Assembly (NCBI GenBank): GCA_963281255.1
Contig: OY725495.1
Coordinates: 1,674,001 to 1,738,000 of the forward strand
Direction: 5' to 3'
DNA from: Aphrocallistes beatrix
Taxonomy: Eukaryota; Porifera; Hexactinellida; Sceptrulophora; Aphrocallistidae
DNA: 64,000 nucleotides
Numbering within the stretch: position 1 is the first letter of the stretch; every line of letters begins with the position of its first letter. A program made the translations under genes and the position numbers. This document shows positions 35,828 through 47,448 of this stretch, piece by piece. A model generated the notes under the pieces. The model did no database searches. It was not told where the DNA came from and saw nothing but the letters and a program-made list of their open reading frames with translations.

Positions 35828-36520
35828 AATTTATATTTACATTAACTGAAAAAACGAACACTGATTGCAGGAACGAGAAAGGGACAGACCTAATTTAATG
35901 AGTCATTTGAGTACCCTAATATAGGATAGTTTGTGAATTGTTTTATTTTAATTTCTGAATTAAAGTGGGTATTATTGGTTAAAGAGGCGTCTATATTTCT
36001 ATTTCAGGATTTTAGTTCGAAGTTACTAATTTTAATAAGTTATATTAACAAATGTGATCTTATTAACCTTATATTTTAATTATATTTTAAAGAATATAAT
36101 CTTTAGGATTTGCTCAGGGTAATTAAATTGAAAATTAATGAGACTGTTCATGTGGTTACAATATCAGCAGAATATATTATTAGGAAGAACCTGGGACATT
36201 TGGTGTCAAATGTATTTGAATATTGTAGGACATAGTGTTAATCACGTAGTATACTGATTTGCTATTCGAGTAAAATCACTAATCCCCGGATTCAATTTTA
36301 TTGGTCTTGGGGTCCGGGACGTAAATGTTAAGATTTCCGGATACCCAGGGATACATCTCTCAGACCTTGAGACTTTATATGAATTAACTATGAAAAATCA
36401 AGAAAAATGATATTGATCCACTGTATTTGATATTCTGAATGATATTTGTCGTATTTTGGTTTTCTTCTAAATTTATTAGAATTATGATTTATTGATTCAT
36501 TCAATTAATTTTTATTTTAG

Positions 36521-36735
36521 CTTACTTTCAAAGAACACATAAAGCATTTTGAGAATATATTAACAAACTCTTTATTACTGTATTCCACTACATGTGAAGG
36601 ATTTCAGAAGGAATTGTTATCGCTCCTTGTTGATCTAGTTGGTTATAAACTTAACTATTTACTTATCGATTCTAATCTTCTATTTCTCAACAAGATAATT
36701 AAACAAATAGAATATATTGAAACTGGATCTTTGAG
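36521..36735 (+). CDS. HTT: Huntingtin exon, strongly conserved HEAT helices
   Basis: Acceptor TTTATTTTAG, 215 bp, ends TTGAG in phase 2 before GTAATG. KEHIKHFENILTNSLLLYST aligns with human NHIRLFEPLVIKALKQYT. LVDLVGYKLNYLLIDSN aligns with LLAQLVQLRVNYCLLDSD, and IIKQIEYIETGSLR with VLKQFEYIEVGQFR. This is the most diagnostic exon in the window. The split codon AG|G is completed by the next exon at 55810. Confidence 0.96.
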
Positions 36736-37580
36736 GTAATGATTAGCTATTCCTTTCACAAAATAACAGTTTAATATCGACTTTTATTCACAACTGGTAT
36801 ACTTATTTTAAGTATTGCAATTGACTGAATATTTGTAAACTAACGATGAAACTTTCCTAAATTTAAAAACAATACTTAGTCATTACTTGTTTTTTGTAAA
36901 TTAAAGTATTTTCTAAGTCTAATTCTGTAGTAACTTGACTGTAATACTATGCTTGTTTGATGTTTGTTCTTATTTTGGATTTGGTATTTCTGCTCGTATG
37001 TAATACTCAAGATCAAACTAGTTAGTATAACATTTAGTTTCACAATTTACGCTGATAAATCCTGAACGTTACGCAAGAAATTAGAGTAAGACTTCCAGCT
37101 CAGTCCTACTTATGTTGGTATAAAATGAAGCCTAGTAGTACACCCAAGAAAACTCTCAACTATTTTTCTTCAATTGTGTAAATATTCCTCTAGTTATCTT
37201 TATCTCCTGAGGAATTACTATATATTGTTGTACTATGCATTAAAAGGATTTAACCTATTATTACCAAATACTCTATACCTCACTAATTGTTGGTTGAATC
37301 AACTTCTTGAAGAAAAGTGCAAGTACCAATCAGAAATATACAATTAAGTGATGATAAAAAAATTATTAATACTCGAAATACAGATAAAGAACTCATTACC
37401 CTGTTTCATATATCATTCTACTAAAATAATATTGAGAACTCGGGATTTTCAATTCAGCTCTTGGTGATAAGTTGGTGAGACATATTATACTGTGGAAACA
37501 GTTCTACTAAGGGCAACCCATCGGTTCCAGGATTAGAGATACAAAAATCAATTAAGCAACGATTAAAAAGGAAAACTACA
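36736..37580. other. Intron sequence, nothing recognised
   Basis: AT-rich, no motif. The start of a 19-kb intron. Confidence 0.45.
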
Positions 37581-38655
37581 TTAAATGTTCAAAATATTCC
37601 CCCTTATTCTGAATACAGAGTTCCAACTGCTCCAACCACTTATGAAAAGTCTTTTTGTACTATTCTTTGGGGATGGCTTTGAGATACTGGAAAATAGCAC
37701 TTCCAAGCTGGTGGTTGGTCTCAAAGTCTCTACCTGACAGATGTTATTTAAGGTTGTTGAACAGCCAGACGTCACATGGAGAGATATCTGGGCTGTAAGG
37801 TGGATGCTGAAGCTCCACGACCCCCAAATACTCCAACTTATCCTTCACTGAGTTTTATAGAGCCTAGCATTATCGTGAAGAATTTGCAGGCCTTTACAGA
37901 TGGGACGTGGGGCCTCTCTTTATAGTGCTGTTCTACTGCTGCAAGGCAGGAAGTGGCATAATACTCCCCTGTTACGATTTGGCCTTTAGGTAAGCATATT
38001 TGAGCCACTGATCCATACGCGTCATATACAATTTTGTACAATAACTTCCGTCCAAACCTATCGGGTCTGGCTTTATGGAGGGGGTTTCTTGATCCGTCGT
38101 TTTTCATACCCAGGTACATGTAACCGATTTTCTTTCAGGTTCATTATGGCTTATCCATGTTTCATCCCCAGTAAAGATTCCGTACAGACGCCTAGGGTCT
38201 GCATTGCTATATTCCTTTAAGAGTTCTTTGGACATTTTTAGACGTGCCAATCGCTGAAAATCGTTGAGTTTATGTGAAATCCAACGTTCACAAAGCTTTC
38301 GCATTGAAGATCAATGATCAGAATCCTCTCAAAACTTCCCGTTGATATCCCAGGTTCATGAGCAATCTCTTTGATGCTACAATGTGGATCCTCATCAACA
38401 ATAGCCTTAATATGAGTGATATTCTCGCCCGTCCCAACCTTAAATTCGGAGCCTGGTCGAAGGTCATCTTCAACAGATAGTCTTCCCCTCCTCGGAAACG
38501 AGCTGCCCACTCACATACCCTCGAATACGAAAGGTGACTATCATGATATTCAATAACCAGTTCTTCAAATATCGCATTAGCAGCAAAGCTGAGTTTTGTG
38601 TGAAACTTGATGTAGGCCCTCTGTTCAATAATGGAATCTGAGTTCTTTGAAGCCA
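37581..38655 (-). pseudogene. Mariner transposase relic, same group as 26370-27698
   Basis: Pieces read from about 38655 downward: MASKNSDSIIEQRAYIKFHT, DEDPHCSIKEIAHEPGIS (helix-turn-helix), FTGDETWISHNEPERK (first Asp block), KLLYKIVYDAYGSVAQICLP, then a degraded C-terminal half. The N-terminus parallels MASKSSIIGQEQRTYIKFRS of the element at 26370. At least five frame changes or stops; no clear terminal repeats, so it is older. It abuts family A copy A11. Confidence 0.8.
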
Positions 38656-38663
38656 TAATATTA

Positions 38664-39125
38664 TCCGGTATCAAAAGTCCTCCGGAGGCGCCCTTTGGCG
38701 CCTGGGGTCACATTGATTAATTATAAAGTAGATGGCATCTCTAAATACGTATATCCTACTGTTATAATCGATATCGCACGAAAATTCACCAAATTTGACA
38801 ATTTTTAAAATTTTGATGCGCAATATTGACGTCATAACAGAGTGATGAGTCATTACTTTTTGATGATAGTTGTATCATATGTGAAGTATATTAATATACA
38901 TATTCTCTTAAAATTTCAGCCTTCTATAACCTAAAATGGCTGAGTTATAGTCGAAGAACAAAAATTTCTAATTCTAAAAAGGTGACAATGACGTCTTAAT
39001 TCCATGATGAGTCGACATTTTCGTGTGTGGTCAGAACTTAGTGGAGCCATAGCCAAAAGAGACTCCCACATGCCAATAATAAGCTTTCTGCGCCTGGCAG
39101 TTTCTTCAATCAATTCGTTATGTAT
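38664..39125 (+). repeat. Repeat family A, copy A11 (head truncated)
   Basis: Starts within the GGAGGCGCC head, runs through body (TGACGTCA at about 38829) and tail CAATCAATTCGTTA, then passes into a TATC microsatellite where other copies have a TA run. Confidence 0.75.
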
Positions 39126-39167
39126 CAATTTCTATATCTATATCTATCTTTCTATCTATCTATCTAG

Positions 39168-39210
<43 letters not shown>

Positions 39211-39262
39211 ATATCTATATATCTATATATCTATATATCTATATATCTATATATCTATATAT
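39126..39262. repeat. TATC / TATATC microsatellite
   Basis: About 135 bp of (TATC)n changing to (ATATCT)n. Open frames here encode only Ile/Tyr/Ser repeats and are artefacts. Confidence 0.95.
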
Positions 39263-39271
39263 TGCTACAAT

Positions 39272-40242
39272 TCAATATTTTATAGCCAATCCATTTGAGT
39301 TGTTGACCATTTGACATCTGCGTGGCATTGATGACCAGTATGGCTTAAGAAAATGGGAATCTAGCCTGCTCCAGGTGGCCTCCAACATATTCTTTACATC
39401 TGGGATTGTCTTTGGTCCTTGTTTTGTCAATTCCTGCTTGAGCCAGCCAAAAACGTTCTCAATAGGATTGAGATCAGGGCTTTGTGAAGACCACGGAAGT
39501 ACTTTGGGAACGTTTGTGTTCAATCAATGCTTGACCTTATAGCAGTATGTTTAGGGTCGTTATCCATTACGAGTTGCCAGTCATTTCCATGGAAAACGTC
39601 TTCCTGAGCAAGTAGATGACCTTGAAGGATGTCTAAAAATAAGGTACTATCCATATTTTGATTGAAGATACAAAGAGTAAAAGTCCCCATTAAGAGAATG
39701 TCACCCATACGTTAATCTTTGGGGTTTGTTTAGTCGTTGGGACAAATCTTTCTCGATCTGATTTTGTCCTCATTTTAATTTGACCTCTGGAGAGCCATAT
39801 CGACATCTAATCAGCAAAAACTGTCTTAGTTCATTGTATCTTGGGGTATTTAAATTTCTTCGCCCATTGTATACGATACAAACGCTTCTTCTCGCTAAGC
39901 ATTGGCCTTTTGTCGGGTATCTCTTAGAATAACTCAAATCAATCAGGTCCCGGCGCACTGTCTTGTATGATACAGAGATAGGAGCACTACTGGCTAATGT
40001 TCTTAACGATAAGTATGGTTTCTGCCTTATCTGTTGGCTGATCAAGTGTTTAATTCCACTCCTTAGAGACAATGGCCTTCCAACACCTTTTTGATGGGAG
40101 ATGTCGATTCTTTTCGCTACTCTTGATCTAACATAATAAACTGTAGACAAGCTTACAACTATAATTTGGGAAATTTCTTTTGGTGTATGCTAATTGGCTT
40201 CCAGCAATGTTTTGATAGCCTCTCTTTTCTGGAGTTGGGTCA
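39272..40242 (-). pseudogene. Tc1-like transposase, broken
   Basis: From 40242: MTQLQKREAIKTLLEAN, a stop, then HTPKEISQIIVVSLSTV (helix-turn-helix) and RPLSLRSGIKHLISQQ. A frame change follows LRKR-type sequence near 39770. The catalytic part is WQLVMDNDPKHTAIRSS and, after another shift at about 39522, VLPWSSQSPDLNPIENVFGW with the final Glu; DDE type, as in Tc1. End repeats were not located. Confidence 0.85.
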
Positions 40243-40261
40243 TTTCAAACTGAATTAAGAT

Positions 40262-40879
40262 AAATAAATTGTATAAAATAGATGAATAAAGCTAAATTAA
40301 TACAGCAGTACCAGAAGTGACGTTACTATATTCTTGTAAGGAGCAATAAAATTTTGAAACATGACAGAGTTCTTAGCTCAATTCTAAATTTGTAAATGCA
40401 GGTTATACAGCACTAAAATAGCGATATGCTGGGATGTAAAAAATCAATATTTTCTAATATGGTCAAATTTCATTTCAAGATAAAATTCCTAATAATTGTG
40501 TAACATACTGTATATATATATTCTAGTAAGGATACTGATACTTATACTATACTTAGTTTTGGCAAAGTATTTAGTTTTTCCTTTACTTAATTTATTACTT
40601 ATTCCTTTACTTGGTTTTAATAATAAATAATTCCTTTAGTAAGTTTTTGAATTATTTTGATAAACTAAATATTAGTTTAGCCAATTCAAGAGTATTAGAG
40701 ATAGATCAAATAACTAAAATCCCATTGACACATTCAACGATTTACTAATAATAGTTATCATAATACTACTACTCATAACATGTTCATTATTCGTCAGCTT
40801 CACGTTTACGTAAGATATTGAGTGATGAAGACATTTTTGTGTGTGAATCAAATAAATGTCCTAAAACCATACTACTGCA
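40262..40879. other. Intron sequence, no gene
   Basis: AT-rich. 40590-40680 is dominated by TTTACTT/AATAAATT repeats. No element recognised. Confidence 0.4.
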
Positions 40880-41435
40880 AATAAATAATTCTAATAGAAC
40901 TTCAGCCCTCTATCACCTAAAATAGCTGAGTTATAGTCGCAAAAGTGAAATTTCATTATTTTATAATGTGTCGACATTTTCGTCTGAGGTCAGAAACTAG
41001 TGAATTCATAGCCAAAGACTACAACAAAATCACCTTTCTGTACCTGGCAATTTCCTCAATCAATTCGTTACAGTCATATATATAATATATATATACAGTA
41101 TATATATTCTGAGCTCAGACGAAAATGTCGACTCATCATGGAATTATGACGTCATTGTTATCTCACATATGGTGCAACTATTTTCAAAAAATGATAACTC
41201 ATCACTCTGTTATGACGTCATCAAAAATTTCAAAATTTGGTGACTTTTCGTCCGATGTCGATTATAACAGTAGCACAGGCGTATTTAGGGATGTGTTATC
41301 TCCTTTATAATTAATCAATGCGATCCCAGGCGCCCGCAGGGCGCTTCCGGCGGACATAATGTGTCCGCCAGCCGCGCAGCGCAAGCAAGCGAAGCGCGCT
41401 TATATATAAATAAACATTAATCGAGTTTTAATACA
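40880..41435. repeat. Repeat family A, opposed pair (A12)
   Basis: 40880-41070 is a + tail fragment; 41110-41435 is a minus copy with two TGACGTCA sites (about 41148 and 41214), the hairpin GGCGGACATAATGTGTCCGCC minus one base, and the terminal ATTAATCGAGTTTTAATA. They meet across a TA run. Confidence 0.7.
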
Positions 41436-41716
41436 AGTAGTAATAATATAGGGATATTTGGCAACTATCGAGGCAAAAAAATCTTATGAAATAGACATTA
41501 TTATTACTATATTTATTAGTGCTTGGAAAGTATCATTAACCTCCTTGAGAAACTCGTATTCACTTTCACTGCTGGTTTAGGCAGGCTGTATAAAGATTTC
41601 GACCATCGTTGCTCTTTCCTCTTAAAAATGCCCACTTCAGCTATTCGGGTTAGTAATGCTGGTGTCATTATCGCATATATAAGTTCCAGAAGGTGTTCCG
41701 CACAATTAGTTATATG

Positions 41717-42201
41717 TAGGGCATTAGTCGATCCTCAAAACAAAGATATAGATCCAGATCCCGATCCTAACTTATAAAAGGATCTTCGATTCGATAACGA
41801 TCCTAATTTTATAAAGGGATCTTCGATCCGATCACGATCCCCAAAATGATCCTTTTAAAAATAGTCAGAGGACTATCATTTTTAGTACAGCTCCTGGAAG
41901 GAGATGCCTTATGGCATGGACGATGTGCAATGTCCGTCCGCCTGCGGCAGGCTCGGGCGTACTTAGTGCTTAAGTTAGTATTCAAACTATAAAACACATT
42001 AAAAAATATATTTAATCAACATAAATTTCAACACTTTCACCTCCAACTTGGGGATTAAAAAGAAAAAGGATCGGATCGAATTCAGTAAATGTTTCGATCC
42101 GATCCTACTTTTAAAAAGGATCATCGATCCGATCTCGATCCTCAAAAAAATGATCGCGATCCGGATCTTTCGATCATGGATCGAAAGATCCTAATGCCCT
42201 A
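41717..42201. mobile_element. GATC-rich hAT-like MITE
   Basis: Inverted ends TAGGGCATTAG...; flanks GTTATATG and GTAATATT agree at 6 of 8 positions, suggesting a decayed 8-bp duplication as in hAT. The interior is built of GATCC/GGATC repeats on both sides and encloses a unique GC-richer core (41890-41960). Confidence 0.65.
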
Positions 42202-42539
42202 GTAATATTGTAGTTGACTGGTAACGCAGACTGTGCATATCCTTTTTTATAACCACAACATCATCTTGCACAGATTTGGGTCTGGTGTCAATATCTGGCG
42301 GGAATTTAGATATTTTTTGTTTTTGAGATTATTTGATGCATACTAAAATACTGTAAATGTTTGTAATTAGGAAATAGTACGTTTTGGGGCTGAGTTGAAG
42401 GTAGATTTATCCTTTCTCGATGTATACTGACCGCAGAAAGAGGGAGATTGATGTTCCTTGAACCAAGAGAGTGTGGCGATGACGACTGATAGTGTCATTC
42501 CACAAATTATTCTGCTATTTGGTCTTTTTTAAAAGTTTC

Positions 42540-43370
42540 CAAGCAATCATGATTGCAGATGCGAGAATATGGAAACATAGCCACGTTTTTTATTAGAACA
42601 GAATTGAGTGGTGTGCAACTAAGCGATCATGCAGGTCTACCCTTCCCATGCAAAGATTGTATGCTTTCAGAACGGTGTGCTGGGAACAGTCTCTCTTGTC
42701 TACCTACGTATGTTGAACATCACGAATGTACTCTTTTGCCAGTCGTCTCGAGATTGAAGAACGGCTTCGAGACAGTTTGTTATGAGGACAACCTTTTTGC
42801 TTGCACTTCGATACTTTTTACCCATCCATCGAACAAACGATCCGCTTCCATTTTTGCTATCTGCTAGTGGACTATTCCTTCCGGTGTTCCATAATGCTAG
42901 CTTCACAATTGAACCATTTATTGGCCCAGTTAGCGGATGCACCTTGGTGACTAAATATTTCAGGTCAGATTGTAGAGAGGATGTTGAAACGGTACCCGCC
43001 AGTCCTTTCCTCCTGGAGGCGAGATAGAGAGTTAGATCGAGGCAAGTGAAGAAATGATCACAATAAAATACATAGCCTTGGTCAAGATAATCATCTCACA
43101 GTTGCAGTGCCACATTTCCGTGCACTTGCAAATTCTACACTACTTCCTAGATAGATGTCTTGCTTGAGTGAGAAGCCACAACACGAACAAAATAAGGCCC
43201 ACAGCCTAATCCCTCGCTTATACCGTTTTGCTTGCTCTTCTGATTAAGCGGACTGCTATGTGATCGTAATTGTACTTATCGTCTTCAGGCTACATATCGG
43301 GAACAAATCTCCCATACGACGTCAGAGATTCAGATTCAGGAGATTCTGTCAATATCGAAGCCATTTGATG
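42540..43370 (-). pseudogene. piggyBac-type transposase remnant
   Basis: From about 43367: MASILTESPESESLTSYGRF, an acidic N-terminus as in piggyBac proteins. The middle has ASRRKGLAGTVS (fitting the RKGLP region) and FVRWMGKKYRSASKKVVLI (fitting W-x-D-x-K region). Near 42650, in a shifted frame, is YNLCMGRVDLHDRLVAHHS, the piggyBac motif normally YN..MGGVD..D. The span is too short for a full 550-600 residue enzyme, so most of the catalytic region is deleted. It is the only possible TTAA-type transposase source in the window. Confidence 0.65.
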
Positions 43371-43387
43371 GAAGAAGGATCAATGTA

Positions 43388-43552
43388 CTGTAGAACTTCC
43401 ATAATTTGACACCTGTATAATTTCAGAAGACCTGCATAATCCGGCATCGCTCCTACCATAACTGGAGTTGAACAGTAGAAATTGCATCGTAAATCCGACA
43501 GTTTTTTCGTTTTTCATATGGTGCTGTCGTATTATCCAGGTTCGATTGTATA
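43388..43552. mobile_element. Pogo-like short MITE (degraded)
   Basis: Left TGTAGAACTTCCATAATTTG and right the loose inverse ATTATCCAGGTTCGATTGTA; the interior repeats the AACCTNNATAATNNGACA theme. Resembles pogo/Tigger end sequences. Confidence 0.45.
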
Positions 43553-43837
43553 AAATACATTATATTAGAATATATGTACTACGTACAGTCAGAATTTCGC
43601 GAAGTGGGCCAGATTTGGCCGTCCTGCCAGCTCAATAGCCTCCCTCATCTCCCCTGCATGCCCTCTAGCTTTAATATATAAGTAACATACTTGTATTTGA
43701 TTTATAATTAATGAATCAAAGTAAGCAATAGACGAGTGAAGATTGTGGTACGTGCTTAAATATATAATAATGTAGAATAAACATGATATAAATTACCCTC
43801 AAAGCTACAAAAATAGAAAGTGGCAAGTTTATATACT

Positions 43838-44110
43838 ACAAGCGCGCTGCATTGCTGGCAGAGACTTTGTTTCCGCCCGAGGCACCCTTTGAGCGCCGAT
43901 GTTCACATTGAGTAATTATCAAGTAGATAATATCTCTCTCTATATATGGTCTTATAATTATAATCGATAACCATCGAATAATAGCAAAAATGATCAAATT
44001 TTAATTTTATTTGATGAACAATGATGACGTAATAATAGAGTGATGAGTCTTCATTTTGCTTTGGAAGTGTTTTCGATGGATATCGTACTATATCAATGAA
44101 CAATGGATTG
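43838..44110 (+). repeat. Repeat family A, head and partial body (A13)
   Basis: AAGCGCGCTGCATTGCTGG head, then a diverged body; ends in unrelated sequence. Confidence 0.55.
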
Positions 44111-44224
44111 AAAATATTTATTTTTGAAAGAATAGTAGTAAACAATTAAAAATGCTATTCTATTTGCGGCTGGCATGTGCATATTTTAAAACATCTATGA
44201 TTCAGTCCAGCTCGAATAGTATCT

Positions 44225-44480
44225 TATCACATCTTGGTTCACGTCAGGAAGCTGACGAAGAAATTCCTACTAGTGATGACGTTGAAGACACGATTAGGTT
44301 ATAAATGAATATGCTGATAGAGAAACAATCGAGTTGAATGACACGGAGATTATTGAGCTTATTCAAATTGAAGAACATCATGGTCCTATTGATGATAACT
44401 TGACCAAAGTGCTTCATATTGTTCTAATAATCGAGGCTACTGCCATGTTAAAGACTATATTCACTACATAGGGATGCGAA
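44225..44480 (+). pseudogene. Pogo-type acidic C-terminal tail, fragment
   Basis: Broken frames give IELNDTEIIELIQIEEHHG and DDNLTKVLHIVLIIEATAML. The same pattern appears on the opposite strand at 46380-46600 (IEWNDEEIIEVFRNEEL; DDELTEVPHIVQIIEDTTMF), adjoining a pogo catalytic domain. It is therefore an orphan tail of the same transposase family, about 2 kb away in inverse orientation. Confidence 0.6.
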
Positions 44481-45057
44481 GCAGAAAGTAATAATGAAGA
44501 TATCTTAGTATTTTAATGGGTCTTCACAAGATGGGTGAATTACCCAGGTCCGAAACTTTTAAATCGAATAATGACTAATTTTACTACTGAAGTTTTAAAA
44601 AAATCTGTAATCTGAGTTTATAGTTCTATAGAAGTAGAAACGTGAATTGTTGATAATTTTTCCAAGACTAGTTCAGTATCAACTTCATTGAGTCAAATAA
44701 GGTTGGTTCAATGAATAATTTATTTAGATCCGAAATATATTATATTTCGGTTCATAAGTTACTGCATTTCCATTGCAATTTGATTAATTCAACTGTGTTA
44801 TATACAGGCCCTATGAGAAGGGGGTCAGCAAGGTCATTTGGCCCGGGCCTTCAGCTCCAAGGGGGCCTTCTCACCCTCCAAGGTCTCACAAAAATAGAGG
44901 TTCATGATAATAATTAATTATATATTCTATTTTACAATATTTGGATTATGTAGTGTTCTTGTTAACCCATAACAGTAACTGTATTTTCAACATTTGGTAA
45001 AATTCAGTACTATTTATTATATTGAACGGACTTATATGTACTTTATTAGATATTATA

Positions 45058-45533
45058 GGGGGGAACGCGGAATTTGGCATAAAATCGATTCAGAATTTTG
45101 CTTCAAACTGATGAAGGAAAATGGCCTAAAATTGAAGTAGGAATTTGACCTAAGGAAATTAGAAGTAGGAAAATGACCTAATATCGATATAGGAATAAGG
45201 CCTAAAAGTGGAGGGAAAGAGAGAGAAAGTAAGCATTTTAGGTTTGAAATAGTGTTCAATTGAGTGTGAAATTTGCATTTTTATTCGTAAGGGTGGCATT
45301 TCAGGTCTTAATCCTACTTAACAGTTTTAGGTCTTATTCTTAATTCTAATGTTTAGGTCTTATTCCTACTTCGAAATAATTTAGGTCTTATTTCTACTTC
45401 GCACATTTAGGTCATTTTCCTATCTGCCACAATTCTTTGAGTCAAATTCCTATTTCGTTTTTAGGTGATTTCCTACTTCCTAAATTTCTTTAGGTCAAAT
45501 TCTTGCATTATCTATGTCAAATTTCCGCGTCCC
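45058..45533. mobile_element. Foldback element with tandem-repeat arms (G1)
   Basis: 476 bp flanked by TTATA on both sides (45053-45057; 45534-45538). Outer ends GGAACGCGGAATTTGGCATA and the inverse GGGACGCGGAAATTTGACAT. Each arm is an array of about 18-22-bp units: AAGTAGGAAAATGACCTAA on the left and the complementary TTAGGTCATTTTCCTA on the right. It encodes nothing. Same architecture as 63018-63937 but unrelated in sequence. Confidence 0.8.
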
Positions 45534-45589
45534 TTATACGGGTTGCAATCCAAAGGGATTGCTTCAAGAAATACTCCAACTTGGGCTAT

Positions 45590-45847
45590 CTGCAATGTTT
45601 CCAAATACCATAATTGCACTACGTATTTTTGTTAGTTTGCCTGCAGCGTGCATCATTGACTTCAGGGGAACGCACCTTCAATGTTTTAAACCAAGTTAAA
45701 AATTATCACCGTTCAACTATGGGACAAGGGAGTTTAAATGGGCTTGTCATGCTTAATATCAATTATGATATTGCACGAAGATTATATTTTATCTCATTAA
45801 TTGATGCTTTCGCACAGAAAAAGGCTAGAAAAGCATTTATCAATTAA
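45590..45847 (+). pseudogene. hAT transposase C-terminal dimerisation domain
   Basis: FLLVCLQRASLTSGERTFNV and onward through LNQVKNYHRSTMGQGSLNGL, MLNINYDIARRLYF and DAFAQKKARKAF to the stop at 45847. The order (hydrophobic strand, SGER-F, K-Y-RS-M-Q-RLN-L, I--D) is the hAT C-terminal domain, in the form found in ZMYM-like or KIAA1586-like hAT proteins. Everything upstream is missing. Confidence 0.8.
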
Positions 45848-45989
45848 ACTCGTTTGTATTCACATAATTACACTTCTATCATGGTAAATATTTATCACTT
45901 CTCACGTTTTCATTTATTGAAATTGTAGTCTAAATTTTTGCAGTGGCCCGGGCCTCTCTGATCATCTCAGAGGCCCTGTTTTAAAATAC

Positions 45990-46379
45990 AAAAAAAATTT
46001 TTTGTATTTATTTCCATCCACAAGTCTTGAACAAAAGATTGAATGTATTTACAAAGGATGATACATTATTCCATTTTACGAACAGTTTCGGTCCCAAGTA
46101 ATTAATAGTAATTATTAGTAAAAATTGATATTGCAATATATTTTGATTTCGCAAAATCGATTGTTTAAATTGGTAAAATCGATTGTTTAACTTCGTCAAA
46201 TATATAGTTTTGTAAAAGTAACAAAGTTTGGAGTGAATAATAATGAAAATGTCTATTATCAGAAGTAGAAATACAAATAAAGTTCGTGTAGTAAAATTGT
46301 AATCATTCGATATAACAAAATTTGGGGACCAGTGAATTCATCTATCTTGTCAGTACCCTTTGAAATATTATGATTTCTT
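45990..46379. other. Intron sequence, no gene
   Basis: AT-rich. Contains a short direct repeat (ATCGATTGTTTAAATTGG / ATCGATTGTTTAACTTCG near 46156-46195). Nothing else seen. Confidence 0.4.
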
Positions 46380-46980
46380 CTTTACTGCCTTCTGGTTCTT
46401 TTTCCTAGGCAGGTAATATAGCCCTAAACATGGTAGTATCCTCTATTATTTGCACAATATGAGGCACTTCGGTCAATTCATCATCATTAGATTCTTAAAG
46501 TTCCTCATTTCGAAAAACCTCAATAATCTCCTCGTCATTCCACTCGATCATTTCCCGGGCAGCATCTTCATTAATTAATAATTATTAACATAATCAGAGG
46601 ATGCATTTTCTTCTTCAATGTCATCAGTCATGCAAAATTTTTGTAAGCATCCTTAAGTTACCCAATAGGTAATAAGATCTTGTCCCGACTAGATGATTAG
46701 TATAAATTTCTACAATTTCCCCATGCCCAACTACCCAAACAATAGCATATTTTATTGTTATGCTCTTTTTTATGGCAAACATATTTTAAAATTCCTATTT
46801 TCATATGAGGGTATTCCTCATTTACGTTTCTCCTGTAGTGCCTTTTAAGATATTTAAAACGTCTTGATCCATGGGCTGTAATATCGATGTAGTAGTAGGT
46901 GCAAAAATAGACATTTAATCTTAATATCATCTGAAATCCTTGTATTTTAAGTTTTGTGTGACTTGGAGCATTATCCAATG
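46380..46980 (-). pseudogene. Pogo/Tigger-type transposase, catalytic half and tail
   Basis: Starts MDNAPSHTKLKIQGF (second catalytic Asp in DNAPSHT). In a neighbouring frame TTTSILQPMDQDVLNILKG matches the third-Asp block of the DDE_1 family (normally NTTSIIQPMDQG). The acidic tail IEWNDEEIIEVFRNEEL follows. Several frame changes; N-terminal half absent. Confidence 0.75.
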
Positions 46981-47164
46981 TAAGAAATGCTTCTTATTGG
47001 CACAACTCTTTTATTAACTTAGTAATCAATGATGGCGGGAATAAAATGATTGTGGAACCAATTGTCAGATAATTCTCTAGTAATTCATGCTTTGGTTTAG
47101 CTATTACCTGATGCATTGGCGCACTTCATCACTGTTGCCCTCTATTTGTCAATCTTATTGCTTT

Positions 47165-47222
47165 AGCGTTTCTAAAATCTAAAATCTTTATTGCTTTAGC
47201 GTTTCTAAAATCTAATATAGAG
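47165..47222. repeat. Short direct duplication
   Basis: TTTATTGCTTTAGCGTTTCT followed by AAAATCTAA occurs twice in tandem. Confidence 0.8.
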
Positions 47223-47448
47223 TTTTGACTCATTTATCAGTGGAACTTTTACTCTTTTCGAGATCTTTTTTGATGATAAGGACCTCAAACATTGTTTTGG
47301 CTCATTTTATAATTAAATAATGCAAAAATTTAAAAGAGAGATCGTTTAAAATCTCTTCAAATTCTTATAGAGAGTTCTTTTCTATAATTCTCAGAGAGTA
47401 GAGTGTTTAATAGCAGGTATCTAGAGATAATTGCTTCTAAAATGAAAT

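Larger units (their letters stand above)
44815..45978 (+). mobile_element. hAT element remnant carrying a foldback insertion
   Basis: Left end CAGGCCCTATGAGAAGG and right inverse (CAGGGCCTCTGAGATG), each with GGCCCGGGCC close inside. CAGGGNC ends are typical of hAT. The interior retains the C-terminal dimerisation domain (45590-45847) and an unrelated foldback at 45058-45533. No matching 8-bp flanks were found. Confidence 0.6.

Noticed and set aside
39004-39285. Open frame rich in IYLSIYLS
   Set aside because: Product of the TATC microsatellite plus a family A tail.
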